A DNA stretch of 64,000 bases from assembly GCF_900107605.1 (NCBI RefSeq), contig NZ_FNQJ01000007.1, positions 1 through 64,000 on the forward strand, read 5' to 3'. Source of the stretch: Acidovorax soli. Its GTDB lineage: Bacteria > Pseudomonadota > Gammaproteobacteria > Burkholderiales > Burkholderiaceae_C. A program made the position numbers and the translations under genes. Shown here in pieces: positions 34,798-43,637 of the stretch; the first letter of the stretch is position 1, and the number at the start of each line of letters is the position of its first letter. The notes under the pieces are model-generated. The model ran no database searches. It had not been told where the DNA came from and saw only the letters and a program-made list of their open reading frames with translations.

Positions 34798-35907
34798 TCA
34801 GTGCGCCACAGGGCAAACCCCCGCAGGTGCACCGCCTGCCAGCGCCTTGGCGCGCGCATCGGCCAGCGCAGCGGCATCGGGCACGCTGGTGGGCCAGCCG
34901 GCCAGGTGCTGCTGGGCCACCTGGCTCAGCGCGGTGATCCAGTGGGTGCTGTCGTTCAGGCAGGGGATGTAGTGAAACTCCTGGCCGCCGTGGTGCAAAA
35001 AGGCCTCGCGCACTTCCATGTTGATTTCTTCCAGTGTTTCCAGGCAGTCGCTGGTGAAGCCGGGGCACACCACATCCACGCGCCGGGTGCCCGCCTTGCC
35101 CAGCGCCTCGACGGTGGGCTGGGTGTAGGGCGTGAGCCACTTGGCCTTGCCAAAGCGCGACTGGAAGGTGATCTGGTAGTGGTCCTTGCGCAGGCCCAGG
35201 CGTTCGGCCAGCAGGCGGCCGGTCTTGAGGCTTTCGCAGTGGTAGGGGTCGCCCAGGTGCAGCGTGCGCTCGGGCACGCCATGAAAGCTCATCACCAGCT
35301 GGTCGGGCTGGCCGTGGTGTTTCCAGTGGGTTTCGATGGTGCGGGCCAGGGCGTCGATGTAGCCGGGGTGGTCGTGGTAGCGGTTCACAAAGCGCAGCTC
35401 GGGCACGCTGCGCGTGCGGGCGGCCCAGCTGTACACGGCGTCGAACACGCTGGCGGTGGTGGTACCCGAGTATTGCGGGTACAGCGGCAGGATCAGGATG
35501 CGGGTGGCGCCCTCGGCCTTGAGGGCATCGAGCTGGCTGGCGATGGAGGGGCTGCCGTAGCGCATGGCATGGCGCACCAGCACGCTGTGCCCGGCCTGGC
35601 CCAGCCAGCCGCGCAACAGCGTGGCCTGCTTGGCGGTCCATACCGCCAGGGGCGAGCCCTCGGGGGTCCAGATGCTGGCATATTTGGCGGCAGACTTGGC
35701 CGGGCGCGTGCGCAGGATGATGCCGTGCAGGATGGGCCACCAGGCCAGCTTGGGGATTTCGACCACGCGCTGGTCACCCAGGAAATCGGCCAGATAGCGC
35801 CGCACGGCAGGGGCCGTAGGCTCGTCGGGGGTTCCCAGGTTGCACAGCAGCACGGCGGTGCGTTCGGCCTGGCCGTGGTGAAAGGGTGGTTCGGTTTGAA
35901 AAGGCAT
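34798..35907 (-). CDS. hemH: Ferrochelatase
   Basis: Inserts Fe2+ into protoporphyrin IX, the last step of haem synthesis, at the inner membrane. 369 residues. Conserved parts: LLCNLGTPDEPTAPAVRRYL, LPLYPQYSGTTTASVFD, the catalytic His in VMSFHGVPERTL, and DVVCPGFTSDCLETLEEI with the conserved Glu residues. The C-terminal 25 residues are Ala-rich and variable. No iron-sulphur cysteine pattern is evident at the end. A non-operonic minus-strand gene with repeats on its downstream side. Confidence 0.96.
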   Translation of the reverse strand: MPFQTEPPFHHGQAERTAVLLCNLGTPDEPTAPAVRRYLADFLGDQRVVEIPKLAWWPILHGIILRTRPAKSAAKYASIWTPEGSPLAVWTAKQATLLRGWLGQAGHSVLVRHAMRYGSPSIASQLDALKAEGATRILILPLYPQYSGTTTASVFDAVYSWAARTRSVPELRFVNRYHDHPGYIDALARTIETHWKHHGQPDQLVMSFHGVPERTLHLGDPYHCESLKTGRLLAERLGLRKDHYQITFQSRFGKAKWLTPYTQPTVEALGKAGTRRVDVVCPGFTSDCLETLEEINMEVREAFLHHGGQEFHYIPCLNDSTHWITALSQVAQQHLAGWPTSVPDAAALADARAKALAGGAPAGVCPVAH

Positions 35908-35989
35908 GCGGCATTTTCACGCAAGGCAGGGCCGGTGCGCCGGCATGGGCTTTGGCCGCAGGCCCGGTTGCGGCCCCGGCGCTGCAGGT

Positions 35990-36361
35990 TCAGGCGTGCG
36001 TCTTGGCGTGGCCCTTGCCCTGTTCCCAGCGCGACTTGCAGGCCACGCAGTGTTGCGTCTGAGGCTCGATCTTGAGGCGCTCGAACGGGATGGCGCAGCC
36101 GCATTCGGCGCACAGTCCATAGCTGCCGTCTTCCATGGCCTCCAGGGCGTGGTCGATGCGCTTGACGTCAGCGGCGTCGATGTTGGTGAGCGCCTGGTCC
36201 ACCTCTCGCACCACATTGCCTTGCTCGATGCCATCCTGGTCGGCGGCGGGCGGCGCGAGGTTCTCGCGGTTTTGCTGCATCTGGGACTCAAGGCTGCGGC
36301 GCGCCGCCAGCAGCAGGGCCTTGAGTTCTTCGCGTTGGGCGGCGGTCAGTGTTGTGTTCAT
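35990..36361 (-). CDS. DksA/TraR-family zinc-finger protein
   Basis: A 123-residue protein with a helical hairpin (residues 5-85) and a C4 zinc finger (CAECG-x16-CVACK, about 84-109). DksA-type proteins enter the RNA polymerase secondary channel and tune rRNA and stress promoters with ppGpp. This one is shorter than E. coli DksA (151), and its coiled-coil tip reads PAADQDGIE rather than the DxxDxA of DksA, so it may bind polymerase with altered effect. The zinc finger is complete. Alternatively a zinc-sensing or plasmid-type TraR relative. It is divergent from the HAD gene. Confidence 0.85.
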   Translation of the reverse strand: MNTTLTAAQREELKALLLAARRSLESQMQQNRENLAPPAADQDGIEQGNVVREVDQALTNIDAADVKRIDHALEAMEDGSYGLCAECGCAIPFERLKIEPQTQHCVACKSRWEQGKGHAKTHA

Positions 36362-36517
36362 GGTTTTCTCCGTTGGGGTTGATCTGTGCGTTCAGGTGCT
36401 GGCAGCGGCGCCTGCTTCTATTATGGGCAGAGCGCCAGGGCAAAAAATCTCTTGCACCCTCGCCGGTCCACTCTCGGTGGCTGCGTGGGGTATTCTCTGG
36501 CCGGAATTTCCAGGGCA

Positions 36518-37273
36518 ATGCCCGTAACCCCCGCTTTCCCTGCATCGACTGTGCCCGCTTGCTCCCTTGACATCTCCCGCATCCGTGCCGTTACCCTCGA
36601 CCTGGACGACACCCTGTGGCCCATCTGGCCCACCATCACCCGGGCCGAAGCGGTCTTGCTGCAATGGCTGACCGTGCATGCCCCCGCCACCGCGGCGTTG
36701 TATTCCGACACCGCGGCGCTGCGGGCCATCCGCAACCAGATGGGGAGCCTGCGCCCCGACCTGCGGCACGACCTGGGTGCCTTGCGCCGCGAATCCATCC
36801 GCCTGGCCCTCACCCAGGCCGGGGATGAAGCGGCACTGGCCGAGCCCGCGTTCGAGGTGTTCTTTGCCGAGCGCCAGCGGGTGGAGCTGTTTGACGATGC
36901 ACACACCACGCTGGCGTTTCTTGCCGGACGCTACCCGGTGGTGGCCGTGTCCAATGGCAACGCGGATGTGCACCGCGTGGGCATCGGGCATTACTTCCAA
37001 GCCAGCATCAGCGCACACGAATTTGGTGTGCCCAAGCCCGACCCGCGCATCTTTCACGCCGCCGCCAGCACCCTGGGAGTCGAACCCCACGAGGTGCTGC
37101 ATGTGGGGGACGATGCCACGCTCGATGCGCTGGCGGCCATCACCGCCGGCATGCAGGCCGTATGGCTGAACCCGGTGCGCAAGGACTGGCCCCACGACAC
37201 ACCGCCCCATGCCACCGTGGCCAGCCTCACCGAGCTGTGCCGTCTGCTGGACGACCCGGCGACACCCCGTTAA
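36518..37273 (+). CDS. HAD-superfamily phosphatase
   Basis: A 251-residue HAD hydrolase with a helical cap. Motif I DLDDTLW (nucleophile Asp and acid Asp), motif II VSNGN, Lys in FGVPKPDPRIF and motif IV VGDDATLDA are complete, so phosphatase or dehalogenase chemistry is expected. The YjjG/haloacid-dehalogenase-like group is the closest fit; substrate unknown. Start taken at the ATG 36518 (MPVTPAFPAS), near the usual N-terminus. Longer in-frame reading to 36386 lacks conservation clues. The next gene begins 22 bases downstream. Confidence 0.85.
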   Translation: MPVTPAFPASTVPACSLDISRIRAVTLDLDDTLWPIWPTITRAEAVLLQWLTVHAPATAALYSDTAALRAIRNQMGSLRPDLRHDLGALRRESIRLALTQAGDEAALAEPAFEVFFAERQRVELFDDAHTTLAFLAGRYPVVAVSNGNADVHRVGIGHYFQASISAHEFGVPKPDPRIFHAAASTLGVEPHEVLHVGDDATLDALAAITAGMQAVWLNPVRKDWPHDTPPHATVASLTELCRLLDDPATPR

Positions 37274-37295
37274 ACCGCTTTTGCCGGAAGAACCG

Positions 37296-38138
37296 ATGCG
37301 CTTTACCCCGCCCCCCTTGCCCGTCGTCCGTACCATCGGGCTGATGCAACCGCTGGCCTGGCTGGCCCTGGGCTGGCGCGACATGGCGCGTGCCGGCTGG
37401 ATCAGCTTTGCCCACGGCCTGGCCATCACGCTGCTGGGCGCCGCCATCATGGCCGTGGCCTACAACCGTTTCTGGCTGCTGGCGGGCGCGCTGTCGGGCT
37501 TTCTGGTGGTGGCGCCGGTGCTGGCCACCAGCCTGTATGCCCTGAGCCGTGCGCTGGAGCAGCGCGAGAGCGCCAACACCGCCGTGGTGCTGAAAACCTG
37601 GCTCAACTGGCAGAACAGCCATGTCAACAAGTGGGGCAATGATTATTGGTGCATGGTGCAGTTCGGCGTGCTGCTGGCGCTGGCCGCCACCGGCTGGGTG
37701 GTGACCTCGGCGGCCCTGATCACCCTGCTGGCGCCCGTGCCCATCGAGACGCCGCGAGACTTTCTGCTGCATGTGGTGCTGGCCCGCGAGGGCTGGCTGT
37801 TCGAGCTGTGGCTGGCGCTGGGCAGCCTGATGGCCGCGCCCATCTTTTTGTCCAGCGTGGTGGCCATGCCCTTGCTGCTGGACCGGCGCGCCAGCCTTCG
37901 CCAGGCCATCCTGACGAGCTGGCAGGCGGTGCTGGCCAACCCGGTGCCGATGGCGCTGTGGGCTGCGCTGATTCTGGGTTTCACGCTGCTGGGGCTGGGT
38001 TCGTTGCTGCTGGGGATGGTTGCCGTCATGCCCATGCTGGGCCATGCCAGCTGGCATGCCTACCGCGACCTGGTGGATGCCTCCAGCCTGCCGCCGCGCG
38101 ATTCGTACAAGGGTCCTGCCCAGGGGGGGCGCTCGTGA
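37296..38138 (+). CDS. DUF2189-type integral membrane protein
   Basis: A 280-residue inner-membrane protein with six predicted TM segments (e.g. ISFAHGLAITLLGAAIMAV, LLAGALSGFLVVAPVLATSLY, FGVLLALAATGWVVTSAALI, LWAALILGFTLLGLGSLLLG). It matches what I know of the DUF2189 family, which is often found near cytochrome oxidase or other membrane genes; function unknown. The stop overlaps the next gene's GTG start by four bases (GTGA), so the two proteins are translationally coupled. Confidence 0.78.
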   Translation: MRFTPPPLPVVRTIGLMQPLAWLALGWRDMARAGWISFAHGLAITLLGAAIMAVAYNRFWLLAGALSGFLVVAPVLATSLYALSRALEQRESANTAVVLKTWLNWQNSHVNKWGNDYWCMVQFGVLLALAATGWVVTSAALITLLAPVPIETPRDFLLHVVLAREGWLFELWLALGSLMAAPIFLSSVVAMPLLLDRRASLRQAILTSWQAVLANPVPMALWAALILGFTLLGLGSLLLGMVAVMPMLGHASWHAYRDLVDASSLPPRDSYKGPAQGGRS

Positions 38139-38347
38139 TTTTTGGATTTACCGAAGCGCAGATTTCGAGCTTCTTCCTCACCTACGGGGTAGGGGCTTTC
38201 ATCCTGTACATGATTTTCATCATCGGGCAACTGGCCTGGGCTTCCAAGGCCGGCCGGTTTGGCACCTTTGTGCTGTTCCTGGGGCTGGGCGTGGGCTTCC
38301 TGGGGTTCCTGGCCAAGGTGGTCATCCAGTGGTGGCTGGAGAAATAA
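38135..38347 (+). CDS. DUF2788-type small membrane protein
   Basis: A 70-residue protein with two TM helices (FFLTYGVGAFILYMIFIIG and GTFVLFLGLGVGFLGFLAKVV) joined by a short basic loop ASKAGR. It corresponds to the DUF2788 family; function unknown. It begins with GTG inside the stop of the DUF2189 gene, which supports a functional link between the two. Confidence 0.8.
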   Translation: MIFGFTEAQISSFFLTYGVGAFILYMIFIIGQLAWASKAGRFGTFVLFLGLGVGFLGFLAKVVIQWWLEK

Positions 38348-38551
38348 CGCGACCCCCCGGCCGGCCAGTGGCCCGGGGCGATCATTAACGCGACTCCCGC
38401 AGCAGGCCCAGGCCCGGGCCCCCGCTGCGGGACCTGGTGCGCCCATCATACGGTTTTGAATTCAATCGGATAACTGGGCGGGAAGCCGCAGACAGTGCTG
38501 TAGCACGGCAAGGCGAACTAACGACGTTATACGTTTGAAGGCAAAGCCGTA
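38348..38551. other. Structured intergenic region between convergent genes
   Basis: Holds GC-rich hairpins without T-runs (CCCGCAGC at 38396-38403 with GCTGCGGG at 38424-38431), the palindrome TTGAATTCAA at 38456-38465, GTGCT/AGCAC around 38500, and an ATACG...CGTAT pair at about 38528-38551. The last 90 bases are less GC-rich and look like a mobile or repeated element, but only one copy occurs in this window. Confidence 0.45.
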
Positions 38552-39559
38552 TCAGTCGGGCTTGACCTTGGCGCGCAGCAGCACCTTCTTCCAGCGCGCC
38601 TGCTCGGCTGCGATGAACTGGGCAAACTGCGCGGGCGTGCCGCCAATGGCTTCGGCCGCATCGGCATTGAGGCGCCTGAGCGATTCCGGTGCCTTGACGG
38701 CCTTCATGGTTTCGGCGGCGAGCTTGTCGATGTGCTCCTGCGGGAGGCTGGCGGGGGCCAGCATGCCGTACCACTGCGTCATCTCGAAACCGGGAAAGCC
38801 TTGTTCGGCCACGGTGGGCACATCGGGCAGCTGCGGCAGGCGCTGGGCCGAACCGGTGGCGATGCAGCGCACCTTGCCCGACTTGACGAACGGCAGCATG
38901 GCGGCGGCGCCCACGGCAGCAGCGTCCAGCCGGCCCGACAGCAGGTCGGTCATCATGGGGCCGGTGCCGCGGTAGGGCACATGCAGCATGAACATGTCGG
39001 CCGTCATCTTGAGGTATTCAAACGCCAGGTGCCCCGCGCTGCCGTTGCCCGCCGAGCCGTAGCTGAGCTTGGCCGGGTTCTTCTTGGCATAGGCGATGAA
39101 TTCCTTGAGGTTCTTCGCCGGCACATCGGGGTGCACCACGTACAGGCTGGGCACCTTGGCCAGCAGGCTCACGGGCTTGAAGTCCTTGTTGGCGTCGTAG
39201 GGCAGCTTGTCGAAGATGAAGGGGTTCACCGCCAGCGTGCCGATGTGGCCCAGGATCAGCGTGTGCTGGTCTTCGGCGCGCGCCACTTCCTGCATGGCGA
39301 TGTTGCCCGCTGCGCCCGGCTTGTTGTCCACGAACACGCTCTGGCCCAGCGTCTTGGAGAGCTCGGCGGCGGTGGAGCGGGCCACGATTTCCGAGCTGCC
39401 GCCTGGTGCAAAGGGCACCACGAAGCGCACTGATTTGCTCGGCCAGGGGGTCTGGCTCCACGAAGTCGCGGGCAGCAGACCACCCAGGGCCATCGCGCTG
39501 CTGGCGGTCAGCAGCTGGCGGCGGGTGGGGCACAAGGCGGAAGAGGGGTGGGGCGGCAT
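38552..39559 (-). CDS. Bug-family periplasmic binding protein
   Basis: Solute receptor of the tripartite tricarboxylate type, 335 residues. The export signal contains TRRQLLTASSAMAL, a twin-arginine-like motif, ending near SWS/QTPWPSK. Typical Bug features: VPFAPGGSSEIVARSTA, VDNKPGAAGNIAMQEVAR and SYGSAGNGSAGHLA. Start at 39559 is set by AAGGAG on the minus strand about eight bases before it. No permease gene is adjacent, which is usual for Bug proteins, many of which are orphans in Burkholderiales. Ligand unknown, perhaps a carboxylate. Confidence 0.9.
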   Translation of the reverse strand: MPPHPSSALCPTRRQLLTASSAMALGGLLPATSWSQTPWPSKSVRFVVPFAPGGSSEIVARSTAAELSKTLGQSVFVDNKPGAAGNIAMQEVARAEDQHTLILGHIGTLAVNPFIFDKLPYDANKDFKPVSLLAKVPSLYVVHPDVPAKNLKEFIAYAKKNPAKLSYGSAGNGSAGHLAFEYLKMTADMFMLHVPYRGTGPMMTDLLSGRLDAAAVGAAAMLPFVKSGKVRCIATGSAQRLPQLPDVPTVAEQGFPGFEMTQWYGMLAPASLPQEHIDKLAAETMKAVKAPESLRRLNADAAEAIGGTPAQFAQFIAAEQARWKKVLLRAKVKPD

Positions 39560-39699
39560 GGTGCAGTCTCCTTGGCAGGAATTACAGTCAAAAATGGGCT
39601 GCGGCCATGGTGCACCGCCACGCTGTCGAACGGCTGTCAAACTGCGGTCGGTGGGCTAGGGAGTTTCCCGGGGGCGGTCGCAGAGGCCTTTGCGTTTCC

Positions 39700-41025
39700 T
39701 CAGGCCAGGGCTGCCGCTGCCGTGCCACTCAGCACCGCGCCTTCCAGCGTGGCCGGGTAGGGGCCTTCGATGTAGTCGCCGCAGGCGCACAGGCCGTCCG
39801 CCAGTGCCGGCGCGGGCCGCTGCAGGCCGGGCGTGCAGGCAAAGGTGGCGCGTTTTTCAATCACCGTCTGGACGATGCCCAGGCCCTGCAGCCCCAGCTG
39901 TTCGCGCGTCTGCTGCAGCACCGCGCGCTCCAGGGTGGCGCGGTCGCCCGCGCTGGCACTGACCACAAAGGCCAGCAAACCCGCCGGGCCGCCCAGCTGG
40001 CCCCGGTCGAACACGAACTGCGCGGGCCGGCCCGCGCCAGGGCGCAGCGCCAGCATGGGCCGGCTGAGCAAGTGGCCATGCGATGGCGCCGGCGCCTGGG
40101 CGTAGACGGTGGAGATGGCCGTGAAGCGCAGCGCCTGTGCGCTGTCGGCCCAGGCGTGCAGGGCGGCTGCCTCGGGGCCTGGCAACGTGCTTTGTGCCGT
40201 CAGCGCCAGGCGGGCCGCCTCGGTGCTGGTGATGGCCAGCACCACGGCTTCAAACGGCAGGCCGTCCACCCGCCAGCCTGCGGCGCCGTGGGGGCCACCC
40301 GCAGGGCTGCGTGCCAGGCGCTGCACCCGGTGGCCGGTGTGCAGCGCGCCACCCTGGGCCTGCAGCCAACGCCCGGCCGCTTCAGGAAACAGGGCGCCCA
40401 GGTCGGTGCGCGGCAGCAGCAGGTTGGAGCCGCCCCGGCCGCTGAACAGGCTGTCCTGCAGCACGCGCAAAAACACCTGGCCGCTGGCTTCGTGCGACAG
40501 GGTGTTGAGGGCCGACACGCACAGCGGATCGATGAACTCGGCCATCAGGCGCGGCGTGAGCCCGGCGCACAGCTGGGCTACCGAAACCTCGGGCGCGCAG
40601 CAAAAGCCGCGCCGCTGCCAGTCCGAGGCCGTGCGCAGCAGCGCCAGCTTGTCGCGCCAGCCCCAGCCCCGGGCAGTGGCGATGCCCGCCAGGGCATCCA
40701 GCGGCGGCGGCAGATCGGGCAACTGCAGTCCCTGGCCATCGGGGAACTGCAGCGTGAGCGGCAGGCGCAGCAGCGCAGCGTCGGGGTCCACCCCCACCAG
40801 CCGCATCAGGCGCAGGCTGGTCGCATAGGCGCCGATCAGGATATGCTGGCCGTTGTCCAGCGTGGCCGCGGTGCCATCGGGCAAGCTGGCGGGCACGGCG
40901 CGCGCACGGCCGCCCACGGTGCGCGCCGCTTCAAAAACGGTGACCTGCCGGCCCGCCTGCGTGTGCGCAATGGCGGCGGCCATGCCGGCCCAGCCGGCAC
41001 CGATCACGGCAACCCGTGCCGCCAT
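39700..41025 (-). CDS. hpnE: Hydroxysqualene dehydroxylase
   Basis: FAD-dependent enzyme of 441 residues that reduces hydroxysqualene to squalene, the last of the three bacterial steps. The dinucleotide-binding motif VIGAGWAGMAAA starts at residue 7, followed by EAARTVGGRARA. A second conserved stretch CGDYIEGPYPATLEGAVLSG is at the C-terminus. The start at 41025 overlaps the hpnD stop by one base (TGATG), so I prefer it over the in-frame start 33 bases further upstream inside hpnD. Confidence 0.92.
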   Translation of the reverse strand: MAARVAVIGAGWAGMAAAIAHTQAGRQVTVFEAARTVGGRARAVPASLPDGTAATLDNGQHILIGAYATSLRLMRLVGVDPDAALLRLPLTLQFPDGQGLQLPDLPPPLDALAGIATARGWGWRDKLALLRTASDWQRRGFCCAPEVSVAQLCAGLTPRLMAEFIDPLCVSALNTLSHEASGQVFLRVLQDSLFSGRGGSNLLLPRTDLGALFPEAAGRWLQAQGGALHTGHRVQRLARSPAGGPHGAAGWRVDGLPFEAVVLAITSTEAARLALTAQSTLPGPEAAALHAWADSAQALRFTAISTVYAQAPAPSHGHLLSRPMLALRPGAGRPAQFVFDRGQLGGPAGLLAFVVSASAGDRATLERAVLQQTREQLGLQGLGIVQTVIEKRATFACTPGLQRPAPALADGLCACGDYIEGPYPATLEGAVLSGTAAAALA

Positions 41026-41867
41026 CAGGACATGCGCCCGAGCGCCTGCACCTTCCACGCCAGCCAGAACTTGCGCAGCGGCGTCAGACGGATGCGCTGG
41101 TGCAGCACCTGAAAGTTCTCGTGTTCGATCTCGCGCAGCAGCGTGCGGTAGATGCTGGCCATCATCAGGCCGGGCTTCTGGGCGCGGCGGTCGGCGTCGG
41201 GCAGCAGGGCAAAGGCCTCTTCGTACAGGCGGTGCGCGCGCTCGGCCTGAAAGCGCATCAGGGCGGTGAAGCGGTCGGAATACTGGCGCTTCAAGATCTC
41301 GTGCGCCTTCACGTCAAACTGCTGCAGTTCGCTTACCGGCAGGTAGATACGGCCCAGCATGGCGTCCTCGCCCACGTCGCGGATGATGTTGGTGAGCTGA
41401 AACGCCAGGCCCAGCCGGTGGGCGTATTCGGTGGTGCGCGGGTCGGTCTGGCCAAAGATGCGCGCCGCCACCTCGCCCACCACGCCCGCCACCAGGTGGC
41501 AATAGCCCGAAAGGCCGGCAAAGTCGAGGTAGCGCGTCTGCTCCAGGTCCATCTGGCAGCCGTCGATCACCGCCTGCAGGTGGCGCTGCTCGATGCCGTA
41601 GTCCAACGTGTGCGGCATCAGCGCCTGCATCACCGGGTGGGTGGGCTGGCCGGCAAAAGCCTTGGCCACCTCGGCCTGCCACCAGGCCAGCTTGGTGCGG
41701 GCCACGCCGGGGTCGGTCACTTCATCGACCACATCGTCCACCTCGCGGCAAAACGCATAAAACGCCGTGATGGCCGCGCGGCGCGGCGCGGGCAGGAAGA
41801 GAAAGGCGTAATAAAAGCTGCTGCCCGAGGCCACGGCCTTTTGCTGAACGTACTGCTGCGGTGTCAT
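41025..41867 (-). CDS. hpnD: Presqualene diphosphate synthase
   Basis: Squalene/phytoene-synthase-fold enzyme of 280 residues that joins two farnesyl diphosphates. The Asp-rich motifs [14 protein letters not shown] and [20 protein letters not shown] are intact. Starts at ATG 41867 ([12 protein letters not shown]); an ATG six codons upstream is possible. The region upstream to sdaA holds a dispersed repeat. Transcribed with hpnE. Confidence 0.93.
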   Translation of the reverse strand: MTPQQYVQQKAVASGSSFYYAFLFLPAPRRAAITAFYAFCREVDDVVDEVTDPGVARTKLAWWQAEVAKAFAGQPTHPVMQALMPHTLDYGIEQRHLQAVIDGCQMDLEQTRYLDFAGLSGYCHLVAGVVGEVAARIFGQTDPRTTEYAHRLGLAFQLTNIIRDVGEDAMLGRIYLPVSELQQFDVKAHEILKRQYSDRFTALMRFQAERAHRLYEEAFALLPDADRRAQKPGLMMASIYRTLLREIEHENFQVLHQRIRLTPLRKFWLAWKVQALGRMS

Positions 41868-41920
41868 GGGGCCGGATTGTCCCATGCCGAACAGCGTCTG
41901 CCGGGGTGGTGAGGTTTGAA

Positions 41921-41972
41921 GTATTTTTGGCCGCTGGCGATTGCTGAATAAGCGCTGGCAGCTATTGATTTG
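41921..41972 (-). repeat. Dispersed intergenic repeat, copy E
   Basis: GAATAAGCGCTGGCAGCTATTG preceded by GGCCGCTGGCGATTGCT (inverted orientation). It lies between sdaA and hpnD. Confidence 0.75.
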
Positions 41973-41995
41973 AGAGTGACTGGTTTGGTAGCGCT

Positions 41996-43420
41996 TCAGC
42001 ACTCCACCACGTTCACCGCCAGCCCGCCGCGCGAGGTTTCCTTGTATTTGACCTTCATGTCGGCGCCGGTCTGCATCATGGTTTTGATGACCTTGTCGAG
42101 CGAAACCACATGCTGGCCGTCCCCGCGCAGGGCCATGCGGGCGGCGTTGATGGCCTTGATGGCGCCCATGGCGTTGCGTTCGATGCAGGGGATCTGCACC
42201 AGGCCGCCCACGGGGTCGCAGGTCATGCCCAGGTTGTGCTCCATGCCGATCTCGGCGGCGTTCTCGATCTGCTCAGGGCTACCGCCCATCACGGCTGCCA
42301 GCGCGCCGGCGGCCATGGAGCAGGCCACGCCCACCTCGCCCTGGCAGCCGACTTCGGCGCCCGAGAGCGAGGCGTTCTCTTTGTAGATGATGCCGATGGC
42401 GCCGGCGGTGAGCAAAAAGTTGGCGATGCCGTCTTCGTTGGCCTTGCCGGCGCCCAGCAGAAAGTTGACGTAGTAGTGCAGCACGGCGGGGATGACGCCG
42501 GCCGCGCCGTTGGTGGGGGCGGTGACCACGCGGCCGCCGGCGGCGTTTTCCTCGTTGACGGCCATGGCGTACAGGTTGACCCAGTCGAGCATGGCGAGCG
42601 GGTCGCGCAGGGCGGCCTCGGGGTGGCTGCTCAGGCTTTTGTGCAGTTCGGCGGCGCGGCGGCGCACATGCAGGGGGCCGGGCAGGTTGCCGGTGCTGCC
42701 GCAGCCGCGCTGCACGGCGCTGGCCATGGTCTGCCAGATGGCCAGGAGCTGGCGGCGCACTGCGGCGGCACTGCGCCAGTGCTCTTCGTTGGCGGCCATG
42801 AGCTGGGCGGGGGTGAGGCCGGTGGCCTGGCACTGGGCCAGAAGCTCGGCACCGGTGCGGAACGGGTAGGGCAGGCCACGGCCGTGGCCGGCTGTGTCGG
42901 CATCGGCGCCGGCGGCAAGGTTGAGCACGCGCTCGCCGGTGGCATCGATCACGAAGCCGCCACCCACCGAGTAGTACTCGCGCACCGCGATCTCTTCGCC
43001 CTGCGCGTTGAAGGCGTGAAAGCACATGCCGTTGGGGTGCAGCGGCAGGCTTTTGCGGCGAAACAGCAGGTGCTCTTTTTCGATGAAGGGCACGGTGTGC
43101 GTGCCCAGCAGCGCCAGCGTGCCGCTGCTGCGGATCTGCGCAATGGCGGGCGCGATCAGCTCGGGGTCGATGCGGTCGGGTTCGTGCCCGGCCAGGCCCA
43201 GCAGCACGGCGCGGTCGGTGCCATGGCCCACGCCGGTGGCCGAGAGCGAGCCGAACAGTTCCACCGCGACGCCGTGCACCGCCGCCAGGCCCACGCTGGC
43301 CTGCAGGTGGCAGGCGAATTGCCGCGCGGCAATCATGGGCCCCACGGTGTGCGAGCTCGATGGGCCGATGCCGATCTTGAAGAGGTCGAAAACGCTGACG
43401 GAGAGGGGAGAGGTGGTCAT
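41996..43420 (-). CDS. sdaA: L-serine ammonia-lyase (single-chain)
   Basis: Iron-sulphur L-serine dehydratase, 474 residues, deaminating serine to pyruvate. The beta domain starts with [22 protein letters not shown]; the alpha domain carries [14 protein letters not shown] and the cluster cysteines in [21 protein letters not shown] and IPCIERNA. Length and fusion of both domains match E. coli SdaA. Start at 43420 ([10 protein letters not shown]) fits the family N-terminus. It is placed between hpnC and hpnD on the same strand, which is unexpected for its function; repeats on both sides suggest it is a separate unit. Confidence 0.95.
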   Translation of the reverse strand: MTTSPLSVSVFDLFKIGIGPSSSHTVGPMIAARQFACHLQASVGLAAVHGVAVELFGSLSATGVGHGTDRAVLLGLAGHEPDRIDPELIAPAIAQIRSSGTLALLGTHTVPFIEKEHLLFRRKSLPLHPNGMCFHAFNAQGEEIAVREYYSVGGGFVIDATGERVLNLAAGADADTAGHGRGLPYPFRTGAELLAQCQATGLTPAQLMAANEEHWRSAAAVRRQLLAIWQTMASAVQRGCGSTGNLPGPLHVRRRAAELHKSLSSHPEAALRDPLAMLDWVNLYAMAVNEENAAGGRVVTAPTNGAAGVIPAVLHYYVNFLLGAGKANEDGIANFLLTAGAIGIIYKENASLSGAEVGCQGEVGVACSMAAGALAAVMGGSPEQIENAAEIGMEHNLGMTCDPVGGLVQIPCIERNAMGAIKAINAARMALRGDGQHVVSLDKVIKTMMQTGADMKVKYKETSRGGLAVNVVEC

Positions 43421-43524
43421 GGTGGCGAGGCTAATCGGACGGCAGGGCTGCAGCATGCGCGCAATCCCTGCCCACGATGCGCCGCCCGCGCTGCAACCAT
43501 GGCGACTGGCAGGTTGATTGCTGC

Positions 43525-43580
43525 ATATTTAATAGCTACTAGCGCTTGTTGGATAAGCCATTGCGGCTGTTTTTGCTTCA
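43525..43580 (+). repeat. Dispersed intergenic repeat, copy F
   Basis: TTTAATAGCTACTAGCGCTT followed by GTTGGATAAGCCATTGCGGC and TTTTTG. One of the best-preserved left arms. It lies between hpnC and sdaA. Confidence 0.8.
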
Positions 43581-43637
43581 ATCCTTTTGACCGAGGCCCA
43601 CCCCGTGTCAGATCGCCTTGCCGCCCATGAATCTTTC

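Noticed and set aside
34712-35740. A 5' extension of the LonB-like gene giving a 1164-residue protein
   Set aside because: The added part is antisense to hemH, has no recognisable domain, and crosses a dispersed repeat. The family N-terminus begins at 34711.
41023-41058. Upstream start for hpnE inside hpnD
   Set aside because: It would add eleven unconserved residues before the FAD motif. The TGATG coupling to hpnD favours 41025.
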